DNA from: Flavobacteriaceae bacterium
GTDB taxonomy: Bacteria > Bacteroidota > Bacteroidia > Flavobacteriales > Flavobacteriaceae
NCBI GenBank assembly: GCA_026709415.1
Contig: JAPOSZ010000032.1
Location: 124,001-188,000, forward strand
Direction of reading: 5' to 3'
DNA: 64,000 bases
Part shown: in pieces, positions 37,050 through 45,508 of the stretch
How the letters are laid out: each line of letters starts with the position of its first letter
Numbering within the stretch: position 1 is the stretch's first letter
Translations under genes and position numbers: made by a program
The notes under the pieces: generated by a model
Told to the model about the DNA's origin: nothing
Database searches by the model: none
Seen by the model: the letters and a program-made list of their open reading frames with translations, nothing else

Positions 37050-37479
37050 ATATAATCTTTCTTACATCAACTCCAACCATAGGGTCTGGACAATGACCAA
37101 TCACATCCATAATTTCTTCAGGTGAATAAAATTGTTCCAAAATCGATAAAGTCTTTAAAACAGCCCCTTTTAATGACAAATTTCTATGACGCATACATCT
37201 GAAAGCCCTTTCGATAATGATTAATTTGTTCTTTTTCCAATGTAACCAATACACATCGGTGTCCCAGAAACAAACAGGGTTGTCTTTGAAGATTTCTTTT
37301 GGATGCGGGTTTTGATTTTTGATTTCTTCTAAAAAATCAAGTTCTCTTTGGTATAACTCCTTTTCATCTTTTGGATTTTTAGCAAGACGTTTTACTTTGT
37401 GTTTGATGTTTCTTAAAACCATTTCTTCTGGTAAATGTAAGAGTCGTTGCGTTTCGTTGTAAGGAAAAGAGTCGTTCAT
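36982..37479 (-). CDS. Probable partner (antitoxin) of the AbiEii-like toxin
   Basis: A 165-residue protein I do not recognise as a classical AbiEi winged-helix antitoxin. It is helix-rich with many basic residues near the N terminus (LRNIKHKVKRLAKN) and a central segment with CFWDTDVYWLHW. Its place directly upstream of and overlapping the AbiEii gene, with an inverted repeat just before it, suggests the antitoxin or regulator role. The family match is not certain. Confidence 0.55.
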   Translation of the reverse strand: MNDSFPYNETQRLLHLPEEMVLRNIKHKVKRLAKNPKDEKELYQRELDFLEEIKNQNPHPKEIFKDNPVCFWDTDVYWLHWKKNKLIIIERAFRCMRHRNLSLKGAVLKTLSILEQFYSPEEIMDVIGHCPDPMVGVDVRKIIFESYGQLERTRTFKWGASESVA

Positions 37480-37512
37480 GGAGAAACGAAATTAATTAAA
37501 AATAACAGCACT

Positions 37513-37539
37513 CGAATTAATCCATTGTGAATTAATTCG
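37513..37539. promoter_or_regulatory. Inverted repeat, possible operator of the AbiE-like pair
   Basis: CGAATTAAT and ATTAATTCG form perfect nine-base arms around a nine-base spacer, 34-60 bases upstream of the antitoxin-like gene. AbiE antitoxins repress their own promoter by binding inverted repeats, so this is a good operator candidate. Confidence 0.4.
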
Positions 37540-37818
37540 GTATGGATACACAAATACATTTTACGCTTACTACTGAAATAAGATTTGGAAGTAAAACACT
37601 AGAAAAGTTGAGAAAACCTAACCAAAGAAACCCATGTTAAGTTGAGTTAGGATTCTTCATGTTGGACTACTAGATGTTTGAACTTAGCTTTTCGTTAATT
37701 GAAAGCAGTAAAAATACCGAGGAAGTCCAATACTCGATGATTGTGGCATATGAGATGTTAGGGTTGCACCATTTCTAAATATAGTTCCCAACGGAATATG
37801 ATTATTTCACTAAATCTA
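37540..37818. other. Intergenic region without recognisable genes
   Basis: About 280 AT-rich bases between the AbiE-like operator and the ribosomal protein promoter. No reading frame or repeat was recognised. Confidence 0.5.
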
Positions 37819-37826
37819 TATCTTTG
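37819..37826 (+). promoter_or_regulatory. Bacteroidota-type -7 box for rpsF-rpsR-rplI
   Basis: TATCTTTG matches TAnnTTTG and ends 19 bases before the rpsF ATG. The same eight bases occur before the tRNA gene at 45057. Confidence 0.6.
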
Positions 37827-37845
37827 CAGCCCTTAAAAATTCTGT

Positions 37846-38241
37846 ATGCAGCATTATGAAACTGTTTTCATACTCAATCCCGTTCTATCAGAAAGCCAGA
37901 TAGAGGAAACAGTAAAAAAATATCAGAAGTACATCACCTCGGCTAAAGGTGAAATCATTGACACTGAAAATTGGGGACTCAAAAAGTTAGCTTACCCGAT
38001 CAACAAAAAAAAGAGTGGTTTTTACCAATTGATCGAGTTCAGTTCCGAAGGTGATATTGTTTCTGATTTAGAACTTCAATTTCGAAGAGATGAGAAAGTT
38101 TTGAGATATTTAACAGTCAAACTCGATAAATACGCTTTGGCTTGGTCCCAAAAACGTAGAGAAAAACTCAAATCCAAAACTGAAAAACCGTCTGAAGAAA
38201 AAGAACCGGAATCTCAACCAAGTGAACCAGTTAACGCTTAG
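37846..38241 (+). CDS. rpsF: 30S ribosomal protein bS6
   Basis: A 131-residue protein with the bS6 start [16 protein letters not shown], the [17 protein letters not shown] motif in the middle and a charged C-terminal tail rich in K, E and P that is longer than in E. coli. bS6 binds 16S rRNA with bS18 in the platform of the small subunit. It is first in the conserved rpsF-rpsR-rplI operon, with bS18 five bases later. Confidence 0.96.
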   Translation: MQHYETVFILNPVLSESQIEETVKKYQKYITSAKGEIIDTENWGLKKLAYPINKKKSGFYQLIEFSSEGDIVSDLELQFRRDEKVLRYLTVKLDKYALAWSQKRREKLKSKTEKPSEEKEPESQPSEPVNA

Positions 38242-38246
38242 CCATT

Positions 38247-38549
38247 ATGTCAAAAATAGAAGAACAATCTAGTGGAGGCAATCAAGGTGAAATAAGGTAT
38301 CTCACCCCCTTAAATATTGCCACGGTATCAAAAAAGAAATATTGTCGATTCAAGCGTTCGGGAATTAAGTACATCGATTATAAGGACCCTGATTTTTTAA
38401 TGAGTTTTATCAATGATCAAGGCAAGATTCTGCCACGAAGAATTACAGGAACCTCCTTGAAGTACCAGCGAAAAGTATCTGTTGCTGTGAAAAGAGCAAG
38501 ACACTTAGCATTATTGCCTTATATCGGAGATTTAGTTAAAGAAGAATAG
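38247..38549 (+). CDS. rpsR: 30S ribosomal protein bS18
   Basis: A 100-residue protein with the bS18 core: [22 protein letters not shown], then [32 protein letters not shown]. It has an N-terminal extension of about 20 residues ([14 protein letters not shown]) compared with E. coli. It forms a pair with bS6 in the 30S platform. It lies between rpsF and rplI with five-base gaps. Confidence 0.96.
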   Translation: MSKIEEQSSGGNQGEIRYLTPLNIATVSKKKYCRFKRSGIKYIDYKDPDFLMSFINDQGKILPRRITGTSLKYQRKVSVAVKRARHLALLPYIGDLVKEE

Positions 38550-38554
38550 ATATT

Positions 38555-39001
38555 ATGGAACTAATCTTAAAAGAAGATGTTTCTGGATTAGGGTTTAAGG
38601 ACGATATAGTTCAAGTTAAAAATGGCTATGGTCGAAATTATTTGATTCCAAAAGGCTTGGCTCAGATAGCCACAGAATCAGCCAAAAAGGTTTTAGCAGA
38701 AAATCTTAAACAAAGGGCATTTAAGGAAAAAAGTCAAGTTGAACAAGCCCACAAGCTAGCTCAGGATATTTCGAAAATCAAAATAAAAATTAAATCTAAA
38801 GTGGCCATAGCTGACAAGTTATTCGGAAGTGTCAGTTCTCAGAACTTAGCTGATGCTTTAAAAGAAAAGGGTTTTGAATTGGATAAAGATGTGATTTCAA
38901 TACCTGGTAAAACAATCAAACGCACTGGTTCTCATTTAGCAAAAATTAGATTTCATCGGGAAGTTTCTGCGGAATTTCCGTTTGAAGTTATTCCGGAGTA
39001 A
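38555..39001 (+). CDS. rplI: 50S ribosomal protein bL9
   Basis: A 148-residue protein with the bL9 signature GLGFKDDIVQVKNGYGRNYLIPKGLA at residues 11-36 and the two-domain layout joined by a long helix. bL9 binds near the L1 stalk and helps maintain reading frame. It is the last gene of the rpsF operon. No clear terminator was seen after it. Confidence 0.96.
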   Translation: MELILKEDVSGLGFKDDIVQVKNGYGRNYLIPKGLAQIATESAKKVLAENLKQRAFKEKSQVEQAHKLAQDISKIKIKIKSKVAIADKLFGSVSSQNLADALKEKGFELDKDVISIPGKTIKRTGSHLAKIRFHREVSAEFPFEVIPE

Positions 39002-39129
39002 TCGTTGGTAAAAAAGTTTTTAGCGAGATCGATTTTCTTCAGTCTTAGTTGACAAAGATTGAGGTTAGAGCCATAGAGGTATCGTCAATTTCTGACCACA
39101 GAAACTTTTATACTGATATTTGGTGTGGA

Positions 39130-40488
39130 CTATTGAATGGGAATAAGATAATCTAACAATTCAGTATAGCCCATAGATTTTTGTTTTCCCGAGGTCATGT
39201 CTTTGACAAGAAAGATTCGGTTTTTCTCTTCATCTGGACCATGGAACACAACATTTTCAACACCTATAGAATTGGCATAGGTCAATTGTTTGGGTAGCTT
39301 AACATGGTTGGGATACACCTCAACTTTGATACCCTTTAAGCGTAATTCATAAGCCAAACCGACGGCCTTATTGATATATGGTGTGCCAAAATTCAAAAAC
39401 ATAACTTTGATTTTGTTAAAAATATTTTCAGGAAATTCTTTTTGCTGCTCCAAAAGAATTTGAATTCGTTCAAATCCTAGAGAAATACCCATACCACTCA
39501 CATTTTGCAAACCGAATTTAGCCGTGAGATTATCATAGCGACCTCCAGCAGCTAACGATCCAATGGAAGGGTTTTCATGCGAAACCACCTCTAAAATCAT
39601 TCCTGTGTAATAATTTAACCCTCTAACCAAGGTTGGTTCGATTTTAATGTTTAAATCATTAGAAGAAAGATCTTCAAATTGAGATTTTATTGATTGGAGT
39701 TCTTCATAGGCTTGAAAAGCATCAGTCGACTGTTTTGCAAAATTTTCCAATCCATCAGGATGCGCTATAAATTGTTTGATATCATGGAGTTGGGTATCGT
39801 TTAACCCTAAATTTCTCAACAGAGAAATCACCTTGTCAAGACCTATCTTTTCTAATTTATCAAGTTCGATTACTATTGGATTGAATTGATTAGAGGCTCC
39901 AATGGCACTAATAAATGCTTCTAAAATTTGGCGGTGATTGATTTTAATGGTTAAGTTTTTCAATTTCAGTTTGTCAAAAATCAAATCCATCAACAACAGC
40001 ATATCGATTTCATTTAAGACAGATTTTCTACCAATGATGTCAGCATCACATTGTACAAACTCTTGTAAACGTCCGTATTGTGGCCTATCAGCTCTCCAAA
40101 CAGTTTGTATTTGATATCTCTTAAAAGGAAAATTAATCTCGTTTTGGTGTTGTGCTACATATCTTGATAGGGGAACAGTTAAATCATATCTTAGAGCTTT
40201 ATCAGAAATGGATGAAATAAAGCTTGGAATATCACCTTTTTGAAAAGCTTCTACATTGGCTTTTTTCACTTTTTCTCCAGAGTTTAAGATTTTAAAAATC
40301 AACGTTTCCGCTTCGTCACCATAAAGGCCTTCCAAAAATTCTCTTGCTTCAAAAGAAGGCGTCTCTATGGGCTGAAAACCAAAGAGTTCGAAACAATGAC
40401 TGATCGTATTTTTCATGTAATTGCGTTTGGCAACTTCAGATGGAGAATAGTCTCTTGTTCCTTTTAGGTTTTTTGCTTTAAACGGCAT
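39130..40488 (-). CDS. hisS: Histidyl-tRNA synthetase
   Basis: A 452-residue class II synthetase that charges tRNA-His. Motif 1 is at the start (KGTRDYSP), the histidine-binding motif 2 region reads FPFKRYQIQTVWRADRPQYGR (about residues 114-134), and the HisA motif LVRGLNYYTGMILEV is at about 285. Motif 3 (GISLGFERIQILL) is at about 345. The C-terminal anticodon domain is complete. The TAnnTTTG palindrome at 40526-40543 lies 38-55 bases upstream. Confidence 0.95.
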   Translation of the reverse strand: MPFKAKNLKGTRDYSPSEVAKRNYMKNTISHCFELFGFQPIETPSFEAREFLEGLYGDEAETLIFKILNSGEKVKKANVEAFQKGDIPSFISSISDKALRYDLTVPLSRYVAQHQNEINFPFKRYQIQTVWRADRPQYGRLQEFVQCDADIIGRKSVLNEIDMLLLMDLIFDKLKLKNLTIKINHRQILEAFISAIGASNQFNPIVIELDKLEKIGLDKVISLLRNLGLNDTQLHDIKQFIAHPDGLENFAKQSTDAFQAYEELQSIKSQFEDLSSNDLNIKIEPTLVRGLNYYTGMILEVVSHENPSIGSLAAGGRYDNLTAKFGLQNVSGMGISLGFERIQILLEQQKEFPENIFNKIKVMFLNFGTPYINKAVGLAYELRLKGIKVEVYPNHVKLPKQLTYANSIGVENVVFHGPDEEKNRIFLVKDMTSGKQKSMGYTELLDYLIPIQ

Positions 40489-40525
40489 GGCTCGAAGTGA
40501 CTAATAAAAAAGCATAAAACACTTC

Positions 40526-40543
40526 GACAAATTTAAATTTGTC
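40526..40543. promoter_or_regulatory. Perfect 18-base palindrome with -7 boxes on both strands, before hisS
   Basis: GACAAATTTAAATTTGTC is a perfect palindrome. Each half contains TAAATTTG, so a -7 box is present on both strands; the minus-strand one (40528-40535) is placed to serve hisS. It could be a bidirectional start or a repressor site. Confidence 0.4.
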
Positions 40544-40715
40544 ATGGCAATTCGATTTATCGATAATTTATTTTAGAATTGTATTTGCAACTTTATGGGA
40601 CTAATACAATATACAGCTCGTTATATCACTAGTAAAAGAATAAGTGAACGTGAAATCGGTTGTTGTAATGACTCAAGGGATTAATAGAACTAAAAAAGGC
40701 ATTTAAAATCAGCGA

Positions 40716-41495
40716 TTAAATGGCTCTATCCAAGTGGGTGTAACCACCGTCAACATGAATGAGTTGCCCTGTGGTATGGCTTGATTTTTCAGACAATAGA
40801 AAAAGCACTGTATTAGCGATTTCAGTGGGTTTGGTCATTCTGTTTTTTAAAGGAATACGGCTTTCAATTTCACTAATCTTTTTTTGTGGATCGTTAAAAC
40901 GTGAAACCCATTTTTTATAGAGCGGAGTAAAACATTCAGCCACTACTACCGCATTCACGCGTATTCCATACTTTAAAAGATCTACTGCCCATTCTCTTGT
41001 GAGAGCGTTTCTTGCTCCTATTGCTGCTGCATAGCCTGATGTCCCTCCTTGGCCAGTTCCAGCTACTTTAGACGATATATTGACAATGGGTCCTTTTGAT
41101 TTTTTTAGGTCGGGAAGACACAACTGTGTCATATAATAATAGTGAGCAGCGTTTTTATGATAAGATTTTAAAAAACTTTCAGGGCTACTTCCTTCCAATC
41201 CAATTCCATCGTTGAAGCCCGCATTATTGATCAATCCCTTAATTGATTTTCCTGCTTTTTTTATGTATTCAACAGCTCGTATGCATTGATCGTAATGTGT
41301 TAAATCCGCAATATAGTGGTAGACCTTTTTGTCTTTTCCTTTTATTGAGCGAACAGTGGATTCCACATTTTTTTCATTTTTATCCACAATAAATGGAATG
41401 GCATTCTCCTTGACTAATCCTTCTGCAACAGCTTGACCAATTCCTGAGGCCCCTCCAGTGACGACAAACACCTTATCCTTTAACTTAAGATTCAT
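40716..41495 (-). CDS. SDR-family dehydrogenase, L-fucose-dehydrogenase-like, with catalytic Lys replaced
   Basis: A 259-residue SDR with TGGASGIGQA (about residues 14-23) and NNAGFN. The active-site region reads SSKVAGTGQGGTSGYAAAI: the serine and Tyr155 are present, but the lysine of YxxxK is Ile159 (codon ATA at 41019-41021, one base from AAA). That lysine is nearly invariant in SDRs, so activity may be lost. Its position, last in a run with a lactonase, an FAH-family hydrolase and another SDR, suggests it evolved as the sugar dehydrogenase that makes L-fuconolactone. Assignment to fucose is by cluster context. Confidence 0.75.
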   Translation of the reverse strand: MNLKLKDKVFVVTGGASGIGQAVAEGLVKENAIPFIVDKNEKNVESTVRSIKGKDKKVYHYIADLTHYDQCIRAVEYIKKAGKSIKGLINNAGFNDGIGLEGSSPESFLKSYHKNAAHYYYMTQLCLPDLKKSKGPIVNISSKVAGTGQGGTSGYAAAIGARNALTREWAVDLLKYGIRVNAVVVAECFTPLYKKWVSRFNDPQKKISEIESRIPLKNRMTKPTEIANTVLFLLSEKSSHTTGQLIHVDGGYTHLDRAI

Positions 41496-41501
41496 AGGGA
41501 C

Positions 41502-42332
41502 TCAATCCAATTGATAGACTTTCGATGCATTTTTACCAAAAATGTCGCAACGCTCATTCAGAGTAAATTTAGCAAAATATTTCATTGGCGTTTCTATTAC
41601 CTCTTGGTATTTAGCAGCTAGTAAACAAACGGGCCAATCCGATCCATATAAAAGACGATGCGAGCCAAAACTTGAGGTCACTACGTCTAGATACGGCCTT
41701 AAATCTTTGTAACTCCACTGTTTCCAATCGGCTTCCGTCACCATTCCAGATACTTTACAAAAGATATTGTCGTGTTGAGCTAATGTTCTCATATCTTTCT
41801 CCCATTGTTTGATTTCCCCACTTTTAATATAGGGTTTGGCGATATGGTCCAAAACAAATATTTGGTTTGGAAAGTCTTTGACTAGTCTGATGGATTCCTC
41901 TAACTGTGGTGGAAAAATGAGGATATCATATACAAGATTATATTGTTCCAACCAAGACAACCTATTTCGGAATTTTTTTTTATCTAAAAAGCCAATAGGC
42001 TCGGCTTGAACAACATGACGAAGACCTTTTAATTGAGGTTGTTGAACATAGAACTCTAATTTTTCTTCAAAATTTTCATGTTGAAAGTCCAACCACCCCA
42101 CCACACCTTTAACAAACTGATGGTTGTGAGATATGTGAAGTAAAAAATCGATTTCTTCGAAATCCGTTCTAGCCTGCACCGCTATGCATCCATCTACATT
42201 GTTTTCTTGATAAATCAATTTTAAATCATTGGGAAGAAAGTCTCGTTTGAGAACCTCCATTGAATCATCAATCCAATCATACAGTTGGGGATCATAAGCC
42301 CAAAAGTGTTGGTGGCTATCTATAATTTTCAT
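41502..42332 (-). CDS. Amidohydrolase-family lactonase, L-fuconolactonase-like
   Basis: A 276-residue COG3618-type amidohydrolase. It opens with IIDSHQHFW (HxH metal motif at residues 6-8) and ends with the GSDWPVCLL segment carrying the late aspartate. Relatives hydrolyse sugar lactones such as L-fucono-1,5-lactone. Its start overlaps the FAH gene end by 17 bases, and the SDR follows six bases after its stop, so the genes form one operon. The fucose reading depends on the neighbours. Confidence 0.8.
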   Translation of the reverse strand: MKIIDSHQHFWAYDPQLYDWIDDSMEVLKRDFLPNDLKLIYQENNVDGCIAVQARTDFEEIDFLLHISHNHQFVKGVVGWLDFQHENFEEKLEFYVQQPQLKGLRHVVQAEPIGFLDKKKFRNRLSWLEQYNLVYDILIFPPQLEESIRLVKDFPNQIFVLDHIAKPYIKSGEIKQWEKDMRTLAQHDNIFCKVSGMVTEADWKQWSYKDLRPYLDVVTSSFGSHRLLYGSDWPVCLLAAKYQEVIETPMKYFAKFTLNERCDIFGKNASKVYQLD

Positions 42333-43188
42333 CAGAAAATGGAATAACCGTCTGTTTCATGGTCCCCAAATGTTCAATACCCAGTTCCATGGTGTCTCCA
42401 GATTTTAAATACACAGGAGGATCAAATCCCAATCCGACTCCAGACGGAGTACCAGTAGAAATAATATCTCCCGGCAATAAAGTCATGAATTGTGATATGT
42501 AGTGAACCAGAAACTCGATATTAAAAATAAAATCTGAAGTGGAACTGTTTTGAACAATCTTACCATTTAGCTTAAGCCATAAGTTCAGATTATTTGGGTT
42601 TAGATGCGATTCATCATATGTCACTAAATAAGGGCCAATCGGTGCAAAAGTGTCACAACTTTTGCCTTTAACCCATTGTCCAGAACGCTCTAATTGAAAC
42701 GATCTTTCACTAACATCATTGTGTACGGTATATCCTAGAACATAGTCTCGAGCGGTTTCTAAAGGCACATAACTAGCTTTTTTACCGATAATGACGGCTA
42801 ATTCAACTTCCCAATCTGTTTTATGTCCATCTTTTGGCAACATGACGGGATCATTTGGTCCTACGATAGCAGTGGTTGATTTGAAAAACAAGATGGGTTC
42901 ATTAGGAATGTCCATACCACTTTCAGCAGCATGTTGTTTGTAGTTTAATCCGATACATACGATTTTACTCACTCCAATTAAAGGTGGTGCTATACGCGCT
43001 TTAGAAAGATCGATTACATTGCAACTAGAGGCATTTTCAGGCAGCCATTGATTTAATTTTTCAATGCCATTATTGGCGAAAAAATCAGCGTCATAATCAT
43101 ATCCAAATGATTCAAGGGATAGGTGCTTTCCTTCCCATAGGACACCAGGCTTTTCATTATCATGAGATCCGTATCTAAATAATTTCAT
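42316..43188 (-). CDS. Fumarylacetoacetate hydrolase family protein
   Basis: A 290-residue FAH-family protein. The conserved FAH core includes VCIGLNYKQHAAE (about 81), FKSTTAIVGPNDPV and the metal-binding glutamates in DWEVELAVIIGKKA (about 124-137), then GYTVHNDVSERSFQ and STGTPSGVG. In the oxidative L-fucose route an enzyme of this family splits 2,4-diketo-3-deoxy-L-fuconate into pyruvate and lactate. It starts two bases after the upstream SDR stop and overlaps the lactonase. Confidence 0.83.
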   Translation of the reverse strand: MKLFRYGSHDNEKPGVLWEGKHLSLESFGYDYDADFFANNGIEKLNQWLPENASSCNVIDLSKARIAPPLIGVSKIVCIGLNYKQHAAESGMDIPNEPILFFKSTTAIVGPNDPVMLPKDGHKTDWEVELAVIIGKKASYVPLETARDYVLGYTVHNDVSERSFQLERSGQWVKGKSCDTFAPIGPYLVTYDESHLNPNNLNLWLKLNGKIVQNSSTSDFIFNIEFLVHYISQFMTLLPGDIISTGTPSGVGLGFDPPVYLKSGDTMELGIEHLGTMKQTVIPFSDENYR

Positions 43189-43190
43189 GG

Positions 43191-43958
43191 TTAGGTATTT
43201 AATTTTAAAAATCCACCATCGATGGGAAAATCTGTTCCGGTAATAAATTTCGCTTTATCGGAGCATAAAAAGAGGGCTAAGTCAGCTACTTCTTTAGGAG
43301 TTCCCATACGACCAATTGGCTGTGTTTTTGACAATTTTTGGAACATTTTTTCCACTTCTTTGGGATAATGTTGTTGAAGATAATCATCTACAAAGGGCGT
43401 ATGGATGCGAGCCGGAGAAATACTATTGCATCGAATACCATAATTGATGTAGTCTTTGGCAATCGAATAGGTCATGGAAAGAGCAGCTCCTTTGGTCATG
43501 GAATAAGCAAATCTTTCAGAGATTCCCACAGTCGCTGCAACTGAAGTGATATTTAAAATCACACCACTCTTTTTTTTCTTAAAGATTGGAATGAATGATT
43601 TGGTGACATTGAATATTCCTTTGACATTGACCGAATACAATCGATCAAAATCAGCTTCTGAGGTATCTTCGATGGTTCCAATATGAGATATCCCAGCACA
43701 ATTGACTAGAATATCAAGACTATTACAAGAATCACCGAGAGATTCCAATGCTTTAGAATGGCTGATATCAACATTGAAGTGGGTTGGTGTTCTATCCTTG
43801 GTTGTTAATTCATCCAATAGGACTTTCACTTTTTCAGTATTGGTATCAAGGATGATGACATTGGCACCAGCTTCCCAAAATTGAGTGCAAATGGCTTTAC
43901 CGATACCACTTGCTCCACCTGTGATTAAAACAGTTTTTGAATCGAGATTTAAATCCAT
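43191..43958 (-). CDS. SDR-family oxidoreductase, 2-keto-3-deoxy-L-fuconate dehydrogenase-like
   Basis: A 255-residue classical SDR with LITGGASGIGKA (residues 10-21), NCAGIS (about 88), the catalytic serine in NITSVAATVG (about 137) and an intact YSMTK. It is the first gene of the four-gene cluster. In the known oxidative L-fucose pathway a dehydrogenase of this family acts just before the FAH-family hydrolase. A fuconate dehydratase and a transporter are missing here. The sugar could also be another 6-deoxy or related hexose. Confidence 0.8.
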   Translation of the reverse strand: MDLNLDSKTVLITGGASGIGKAICTQFWEAGANVIILDTNTEKVKVLLDELTTKDRTPTHFNVDISHSKALESLGDSCNSLDILVNCAGISHIGTIEDTSEADFDRLYSVNVKGIFNVTKSFIPIFKKKKSGVILNITSVAATVGISERFAYSMTKGAALSMTYSIAKDYINYGIRCNSISPARIHTPFVDDYLQQHYPKEVEKMFQKLSKTQPIGRMGTPKEVADLALFLCSDKAKFITGTDFPIDGGFLKLNT

Positions 43959-44025
43959 AATGGAGTTGCTAATTTAATTGGAATTATAAGAAATCCAATT
44001 TTAAAACACCTTGAGGTTCGATTGC

Positions 44026-44919
44026 TCAAGAAATATACCCAAATCGTTTCAGCATCTTGGAATCTTTTCGCCAGTTTTTGGCCACTTTAATTCTGAGTTT
44101 TAGAAAGATTTTCTTTTCAAAAAAACTTTCCAACTCTCTACGTGATGACATCCCTAAAGTTTTTAAAGCTTGTCCCTGATGTCCAATCAAGATTCCTTTT
44201 TGAGATTCTCTTTCGACGTAGATATCTGAATGGATTCGAATCAATCTGGATTCTTTTTCAAATTGATGCGTCTTTACTTCAGCTGCATAGGGAATTTCTT
44301 TTTGGTAATGATTCAGAATATTCTTTCTTATGATTTCATTGACGAAAAATCGCTCTGAACGGTCTGTCAATTGATCTTTGGGAAAATAGGGTGGCGATAG
44401 GGGTAAGAGATCAATAATGATGTTAAGGAGTTCATCAGTATGAATTCCATTGAGAGCACTAATGGGGTAAACCTTTGCATTGGGTAATATTTTCTCCCAT
44501 TGATTCATGATAGTTTCGAGTTCCTTTTGATTTGATAAGTCAATTTTGTTGATGACCAATAATAATGGAACAGTGATTTTCTGAAGTTTTTCAAGAAATA
44601 ATGATTTGTGTTCTTCTAAATCACCACATGAAATCACAAGAATCAAAACGTCAGAATCTTCCAACACCTCTTTTGTAAAAGACATCATGTGTTCATGGAG
44701 TTTGTATTCTGGAGAAATCAATCCGGGAGTATCAGAAAATATGATTTGGTATGCGTCATCATTCAGTATTCCTAAGATGCGATGCCGTGTCGTTTGTTTT
44801 TTAGGAGAGATAATGGAAAGCGGTTGTTTTAAAAACCGATTAATTAGAGTTGATTTCCCCACATTAGGTTTTCCAATAATAGTGACAAAACCTGATTTAT
44901 GTGTTGAATCCGTTTTCAA
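44026..44919 (-). CDS. era: GTPase Era
   Basis: A 297-residue GTPase needed for 16S rRNA maturation and 30S assembly. G1 is GKPNVGKST (about 17-25), G3 is DTPG, G4 is NKID, followed by a C-terminal KH domain with GILIGHQGQALKTLGMSSRRELE. The length is usual for the family. A TAnnTTTG box ends 17 bases upstream of the start. It has no partner gene on the same strand. Confidence 0.95.
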   Translation of the reverse strand: MKTDSTHKSGFVTIIGKPNVGKSTLINRFLKQPLSIISPKKQTTRHRILGILNDDAYQIIFSDTPGLISPEYKLHEHMMSFTKEVLEDSDVLILVISCGDLEEHKSLFLEKLQKITVPLLLVINKIDLSNQKELETIMNQWEKILPNAKVYPISALNGIHTDELLNIIIDLLPLSPPYFPKDQLTDRSERFFVNEIIRKNILNHYQKEIPYAAEVKTHQFEKESRLIRIHSDIYVERESQKGILIGHQGQALKTLGMSSRRELESFFEKKIFLKLRIKVAKNWRKDSKMLKRFGYIS

Positions 44920-44936
44920 AAGATGAAAATAAAAAG

Positions 44937-44944
44937 CAAAAATA
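44937..44944 (-). promoter_or_regulatory. Bacteroidota-type -7 box for era
   Basis: The minus strand reads TATTTTTG (TAnnTTTG), ending 17 bases before the era ATG. Confidence 0.45.
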
Positions 44945-45056
44945 ATGGTAGATGAAACTTCAAATAGGAATGGGATGAATTCAAAAGCTTTTTGTCAGCA
45001 AATCCGTTGTTGTATCAAAATGATTTCTTTCGTCGATTCGATTAAAAATCAAATCG

Positions 45057-45064
45057 TATCTTTG
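45057..45064 (+). promoter_or_regulatory. Bacteroidota-type -7 box for tRNA-fMet
   Basis: TATCTTTG matches TAnnTTTG and ends ten bases before the first tRNA base. It is identical to the rpsF box. Confidence 0.6.
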
Positions 45065-45074
45065 CAATCCATAT

Positions 45075-45147
<73 letters not shown>

Positions 45148-45306
45148 CTACTCCGGATTTCTTTGTTCACTTGTACGGCGTTTTATTCCACTCGATTTTT
45201 GTGGTTTTAGGTGGTCTCAGAATGGAGAAATTACACTTTGACCTACAGTTACAAAACTCACAATTTGTTTGCCTATTAAATCATTCACTAATGTTTGACT
45301 TAAGCT

Positions 45307-45471
45307 ATGTTTGGATCTAATAATCCTTATGATGACCCGTGGAATGATCCATATCAAAACCCGAAAAAGGGTTGTGTCAATCAAGGGTGTTGTAATGCTA
45401 TCGTTTTAGTGCTATTGGTGATTTTTATTGTGATCATTCTAAACATCCTAGAAATTGATTTGTTGGGTTAG
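45307..45471 (+). CDS. Small membrane protein, 54 residues
   Basis: A short open frame starting with ATG. The first half is polar and rich in N, D, P and Y (NNPYDDPWNDPYQNPKKGC), with three cysteines around residues 23-29, followed by one hydrophobic segment (about residues 31-50). It looks like a real small membrane protein rather than chance, because the hydrophobic stretch and polar head are sharply divided. The function is unknown. It lies between the tRNA and mod1. Confidence 0.5.
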   Translation: MFGSNNPYDDPWNDPYQNPKKGCVNQGCCNAIVLVLLVIFIVIILNILEIDLLG

Positions 45472-45508
45472 AATATTTCTAAAATTAAAAATTTAATTAT
45501 CTAAAAAT

